Assembly (NCBI GenBank): GCA_027576995.1
Contig: JANBQC010000446.1
Span: 1-23,810, forward strand
Reading direction: 5' to 3'
DNA: 23,810 nt
Source of the DNA: Dimargaris cristalligena
Lineage: Eukaryota > Kickxellomycota > Dimargaritomycetes > Dimargaritales > Dimargaritaceae
Positions 19,469 to 23,810 of this stretch are shown here, piece by piece. Numbering within the stretch: the first letter of the stretch is position 1; every line of letters starts with the position of its first letter. Below the pieces are notes generated by a model. The model was not told the origin of the DNA. It saw nothing but the letters and a program-made list of their open reading frames with translations, and searched no databases. A program made the translations under genes and the position numbers.

Positions 19469-20705
19469 AAATTCAGTAGAGGCGTGAGCAACCTTAGACG
19501 GTCTAGTTAGGGCTTTGCCCAACCGCCTAGGGAGTATTCCCACATCCTATTTTAGCCCCGTGCAGATAGTGCGTCGAGGTTAATGCTATTGTATTTCTGA
19601 TAAGTGCAGGGGCGGGACCCCTCAAGAAAATACCAAATACTGGGAACATGGACTTGATCCCCGTCGGAGCTTGGTGAAATGAATTCTATGGTGCAACATC
19701 TCCTTAATTACATTCCCTTTCTAAAGCTGACTCGCCCTATGCCTCAAGCCACGAGGAGGTTCTAATTGGATACAATTTTTTTAGAATGAACTGGTGACTG
19801 GGGTGGTGTAATTTGCATCTGCTCGGCAGTATACATTACGGTAGTGCGGCCGACTCGATGTATAGCAAGGGTCCAGTCATGATTAGCTGCCATCCGCGAC
19901 AATTCATAATGTGCGCCACTTGTCTTGTAAACCTAGTCTAAGAGGTGCGCAATAACATCCGGGGCCACAATACTGCCCCCCTTGACTTGCCAGGATCCTG
20001 CTGAATAACCTTGTGCATTTCAAAGACAGACCATGGCTATTCCAAAGTCTTGGCTATGCACCACTTGGTGATAATCTGGCATTTGTATGTACAAGTGTCT
20101 AAATACAACTTGTCCATATTCTTGCCACTTTTCCTCTTTTGCGATTAGACAACAAGTGCAGCCGCTTTTGAAGTGTGGCCCCTACGTCATCATTTAATAG
20201 TTGATTGAACGATAACTGAATAAAGAAGATTCCCTAGCTGCATGCCCCTGGGCATAGGTAGTATTTAATACAAGGGCCCAGAATTATACCGCTATTTAAC
20301 CCATTACTCCACCACCCACTCTCACACTTTCACTGCTGCCCAATCCAGACCACCATGAGCACTAAGTCTGGTTTAATTCAGTAAAGAAATGTTCCAAAGT
20401 CAGGCCCGGAGATTATACTGCATCGTGTCCCGAGTGTCCCCGAACCTATATAACTACATTGACAACTGTATGCTTCCATGTGGGTTAGCCCCAGTGTCAT
20501 GATTAAAATTGGGAGAATACCATGAGTAAATCTCTGCCAAAGGAAGCGGTGGTACAACCCAGGTGGGACAAGGCCCAACCTCTTTGTAAATGTGCCCCTA
20601 CCAGAGTGAAACAAAGCCCTAGGCCAGGTGTATCACCCCCGAAATCCAGGCCAAGTTTGTCGCTCTTCGCCTTATGAGTCCCCCAATTGAAATTGGGAGA
20701 TCCCG

Positions 20706-20884
20706 TTCCCACTAAATTATAATATGGGAGAGGCTCAACCAGGTTGTATAGCACATAATCCGTTGGATGAGGCGCATATTACTAGTTATAAATGAATCCC
20801 CCGCCAATTTTCCCATACCAATATGGATGAAAACCCTGTGCAGTTAGTTCAAACGTCCCCCATTTCGATATTTTTTACATTCCA
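20706..20884 (+). repeat. Dispersed repeat, copy B (upstream of RPC8)
   Basis: Homologous over about 180 bp to 828-1003 on the same strand, ending about 230 bp before the RPC8 ATG. TATGGGA (20723-20729) and TCCCATA (20811-20817) form the same inverted pair as in copy A, with the same 95-bp outer span. A CCCAATT-GA-AATTGGG hairpin lies directly to its left (20682-20697) and has no clear counterpart at copy A. No coding frame is shared by the two copies. Confidence 0.6.
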
Positions 20885-21113
20885 AGGCCATTTTGTTTAG
20901 CTTCCAAAAGACCAAGAAAAAATTCCACATTTACTACTCCCCATTAATATCACCCATTTGGCAGCTAACAAGACTTTGGCGTGCACCGACTGTTATCTCG
21001 CTGAAAACCCATTCAATTCCCCCGACTAGACAATCCAGGAATCCCTCAGCCAAGCCTAGTACCCCAGACCGCGTCGACCAGCTCCGGGGACCTAGAATCC
21101 CATTTGACCTACC

Positions 21114-21914
21114 ATGTTCGTACTCACCACAGTGTCCGACACCGTGAAGGTGGAGCCCACGCATTTCCGCAAGGACCCCATTGACGCCATCAAGGACGAA
21201 ATCAACCGTAAGTTCGCCAATCGGGTGATCCACCAAGTGGGCCTATGCATATCCGCGTTCGATATTCTCGAAACTAGCGACGGGCTCATATACCATAGCG
21301 ACGGCGGCCTTAACTACGAAACCACCTTCCGACTCGTTGTGTTCCGGCCTTTTATCGGCGAGGTCCTTGTGGGCAAAATCCGGAGCAGCAGCGAGAAGGG
21401 TATTAAAGTGAGCCTGCATTTCATGGACGACATCATCATTCCACCCAGCTGTTTGCCCGAGAACAGCGAATTCGATACTCAGGAACAAGTGTGGGTGTGG
21501 AAATACGATGGTAATGACCTATTCATGGACCCCGGCGAGATCATCCGGTTTCGAGTGGTCGAAGAACTCTTTATCGAGGCCGCTCCTGAGGCCCCACGGA
21601 AAGAGGCCGCGGACGTCACACCCATTACCCTGCCTCTATCCAAAGAAAAGAGCGAACTTAAAATCCAACCCTCGCCGTACTCACTCACTGTAAGTTGATT
21701 GCATTGGTCATAAGAACGGCCCTCCGGTTCGTCCCGGTAGTTCCGTACATGACTATTGTCCAGCAGCCGTGGTTAGACTTATGAAGCCACCATTATAGGG
21801 AGTATACTAATACTTCTATGTGATTTAATATATCTATTGGTGCCCTTTCTAATCGCTATACAGTGCAGCATTCAGGAAGATGGTCTCGGCCTTTTGGCCT
21901 GGTGGGGCAGTTGA
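21114..21914 (+). CDS. RPC25: DNA-directed RNA polymerase III subunit RPC8 (Rpc25)
   Basis: Exon 1 is 21114-21689 and exon 2 is 21864-21914, with a 174-bp intron (GTAAGT to ATACAG, phase 0). The 208-aa length matches the family (about 204-212 aa). RPC8 forms the stalk of Pol III with RPC9 and acts in initiation at tRNA and 5S genes in the nucleus. The start MFVLTTVSDTVKVEPTHFRK and the block NRKFANRVIHQVGLCISAFD are typical of the Rpb7-like tip domain. FRLVVFRPFIGEVLVGKI leads into the S1/OB domain with GIKVSLHFMDDIIIPPSCLP and GEIIRFRVVEELFIE. The 16-codon second exon restores the family's Pol III-specific end, CSIQEDGLGLLAWW, and so separates it from Rpb7. Without splicing, the frame would end just after the donor (SLTVS). 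An acidic/Pro/Lys linker (~160-190) is less conserved. Confidence 0.95.
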
Positions 21915-22269
21915 TTCGTCAGCGGTTGATGTTAAGACTCCCATCATCTATCAGTACAATTACGAATTGGCCCCTCCGTGGCCCCCGCATTTTGGCTGGT
22001 TGGACGGACACAGGTACTCTAACGGCCGGATGCTTAATTAATTATAAATATAAATATATCCTTTTATTGTCAACCCACCGAGATGATAAAGCTGGTGGGT
22101 CATTGGTAAATATACATACTTATCCAGTAAACTCTATGTGGCTATGAACAAGCTGCAAAGATGAGATGAAACGAATGATGGTATATGTGAAAATGAAAAT
22201 GTACTGAGTTGAATGAATGAACGAATAGGAAGGGAATTAAGCACCATCCTGGGGCCTGGCGAGATAAAT
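21915..22269. other. Intergenic, 3' regions of RPC8 and DUF4436-2
   Basis: A 355-bp tail-to-tail spacer, A/T-rich around 22040-22070. No coding or RNA signal is seen. The frame crossing 21863-22147 simply reads the RPC8 last exon in another frame. Confidence 0.5.
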
Positions 22270-23487
22270 TTATTCGGCGGGGGCGTGTTCAACATCGGCC
22301 ACCACCACGGGAAAAATAAGACTGTTCCGCTTCTTGGTTCGCGGCGATTCGGGGGCTGGTTCAGGTTCGGGGGCCGGTTTCCTCTTTTTCTCGACCCGAA
22401 CGACGCTGAGCAGGATGTTATTGACGGCGCAAAAGGCCACGATAATAATACACCTGTAATTATCGGTTTATATGCAACAAGGGAGCAGAGGTTGTTGGTT
22501 AGGCCGAGGTCAGCCGGAAAAGGGGCGTCCCAAAGTGACCACTCCCACTGGTGTTATCGAGGAAGTAGGCCCGGTATTTCTTCCCTCAAAAACTTCGGAA
22601 AAACGAACACCCTATTCCTGACCAAGTCCCCGAGCAAATTAAAATAATTGAACTTACCAGAAAAATGCCAATGCATCCGAGGCACAACCCAGAGACGGAA
22701 TACCGGGTTGGGCATTGCGTAGAGCAGGAAGGGCAAACATCATACTAACCCCGGACACCAGGAGTCCCGGCGGGACTTGTCGGCGCGACACGGCAATTTG
22801 GAAAGCCAGAGTGGAAATGGTAATAGCTAAACACCACATAACGGTCATGATGTAGATACTGAATACCACTGTAATGGCCGTACGGTTGGTTTGGATAGTG
22901 AACAAAACGGTGTGGTCATCGGGGTTGGGGCGGGTGATGGCCGTATGGAAGTCGAGGGTTTGGACCGAGCCAAAGATGGTAATATGAAGCGGAACCGGGG
23001 CTTCGTTGGCCTTGTCGCCACTTTTGAGGTAAACCTCGAATAAGGTATCGTAATTGTCAAACGGAAAGAGGCGGGGGTAGCCCATTAGGGGCACTTTGAG
23101 GTCAAACGACTGCATACGTTTACCGGCTTTGAAATTGACGTTCTTTTCCCCGAAATAACCCGTGATATTGGTCGTGAGCTCCGTGTAGCCCTGTTTAAAG
23201 GAACCGTGCGGGGTGACCTCGACATACATGTCTAGTTTGTGTTGAGTCAGCGAGGCACTCTGGGCCACTAGGGTAATGTCGATATAGTCGGGGGATTGGG
23301 AGGTTCGAAAGCTTTCTAGGGTATCACTCTTTCCGCCCTGCCGTAGGAAAGTCAGGTAGACCGGGGGGACTATACACATCCAGAGGGCTAGAATGCCAAA
23401 AAGGTAAAGAATACGGCGGTACCGTGTGCGGCTTAGTACCACGCGCACCCACGGTGGACTTTTGGCCAGTATGGTCTTTAGAGACAT
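22270..23487 (-). CDS. DUF4436 family integral membrane protein, paralogue 2
   Basis: Exon 1 is 22658-23487 and exon 2 is 22270-22453, with a 204-bp intron (donor GTAAGT from 22657, acceptor TTACAG ending 22454) inside the Trp codon of FFW. The product is 337 aa. The layout matches paralogue 1: basic leader (SRTRYRR), helix 1 (~25-47, ending VPPVYLTFLR), extracytoplasmic domain with QSPDYIDIT, MGYPRLFPFDNY and LHITIFGSVQTL, and N-glycosylation sites (NIT ~107, NRT ~201). Helices follow at ~203-232 and ~240-256 with FALPALRNAQPG and GCASDALAFFW. The last helix is completed by exon 2 (FFWCIIIVAFCAVNNILLSV). The cytosolic tail is short, with a Glu-Pro run and basic KRKP and RTKKR patches, unlike the tail of paralogue 1. 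Function of the family is unknown. Stopping at the unspliced frame would truncate the last helix, so the two-exon model is preferred. Confidence 0.88.
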
Positions 23488-23810
23488 AGCGAAATAAGAG
23501 CGGATTAAAGAAATGTGCGCTGTGTCAAGAATACTTGGATATTGATAGGGAAGGAGGTGATGTTGGCCAGACGGGTAGCTTATACTTGGTAGCTGTGCGA
23601 AGGTAAGATGCTAGATAATATAAATGTATGGCAGGGGTCAGTTGGTGGATTGAATGAGAACTAGCCCAGTAAATAAACTTAGTAGTGAGAATAAGTGCAC
23701 AAGGATGTTAAAGTAGTACAATATATGGATATATGGAGGCTCTCTGAGCGGAGGTTGAGTCGGTTTCTGAATACTAGAAAATGGGAAAGCAGTAATAAAG
23801 GGTTGGCCAA
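23488..23810. other. 5' flank of DUF4436 paralogue 2
   Basis: Promoter-side sequence to the window edge, purine- and A/T-rich on the + strand. No gene or motif is supported. Confidence 0.4.

Larger units (their letters stand above)
18410..21113. other. Long intergenic region upstream of DUF4436-1 and RPC8
   Basis: A 2.7-kb divergent spacer. It holds a (GA)n run at 18832-18843, adjoining inverted repeats at 19376-19389 and 19408-19441, a telobox-like motif at 19458-19468, a CCCAATT-GA-AATTGGG hairpin at 20682-20697, and dispersed repeat copy B (20706-20884). The longest frame (18899-19330 minus, 143 codons) begins at TTG, is low in complexity and shows no domain. No mobile-element protein was found. 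Confidence 0.45.

Noticed and set aside
1..23810. tRNA, rRNA, CRISPR arrays and transposase or reverse transcriptase genes
   Set aside because: Looked for B-box-like GGTTCRANNCC strings, regular repeats with spacers and catalytic motifs by eye; none found. A tRNAscan-SE and RepeatMasker run would settle it.

Overview
This window looks like nuclear DNA of a fungus. The genes are widely spaced and interrupted by short spliceosomal introns (131-390 bp, nearly all with GTAAGT donors). Products include V-ATPase proteolipid, TFIIA large subunit, a Pol III subunit, a complex III hinge protein and a Ragulator subunit. A LAMTOR5-type Ragulator subunit and DUF4436 proteins, together with a secreted tyrosinase and a pepsin-like protease, suggest an early-diverging (zygomycete-grade) lineage. 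That placement is inference; no rRNA or tRNA gene was seen.

Layout. 1-1121: LAMTOR5-like gene (+, 2 exons). 1724-3052: TFIIA large subunit (-, with a six-codon first exon), tail-to-tail with LAMTOR5. 4811-5509: V-ATPase subunit c (-, 2 exons). 5510-7990: a 2.5 kb gene-poor spacer with inverted repeats. 7991-8684: complex III QCR6 hinge protein (+, 3 exons), tail-to-tail with a small secreted cysteine-rich, probably GPI-anchored protein (9275-9781, -). 9782-13055: a 3.3 kb spacer with no recognisable gene. 13056-14276: secreted pepsin-type aspartic protease (-). 15168-16386: secreted short tyrosinase (-, 2 exons). 17327-18409: DUF4436 membrane protein (-). 18410-21113: a long spacer carrying a dispersed repeat copy. 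21114-21914: RNA polymerase III subunit RPC8/Rpc25 (+, 2 exons). 22270-23487: a second DUF4436 paralogue (-, 2 exons).

There is no operon-like cluster. The core genes serve separate housekeeping machines: transcription initiation (TFIIA), Pol III, respiratory complex III, the proton pump and TORC1/Ragulator. The middle of the window holds a same-strand run of secreted or membrane proteins (cysteine-rich GPI protein, aspartic protease, tyrosinase, DUF4436) that would act at or outside the cell surface.

The most unusual non-coding signal is a pair of diverged ~180-bp repeats. One lies in the LAMTOR5 intron and the other just upstream of RPC8. Both keep a TATGGG/CCCATA inverted pair at exactly the same 95-bp span. 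Telobox-like TTAGGGTTAGG motifs upstream of several genes, a 17-bp dyad upstream of the tyrosinase, and the DUF4436 pair flanking RPC8 also deserve a second look.
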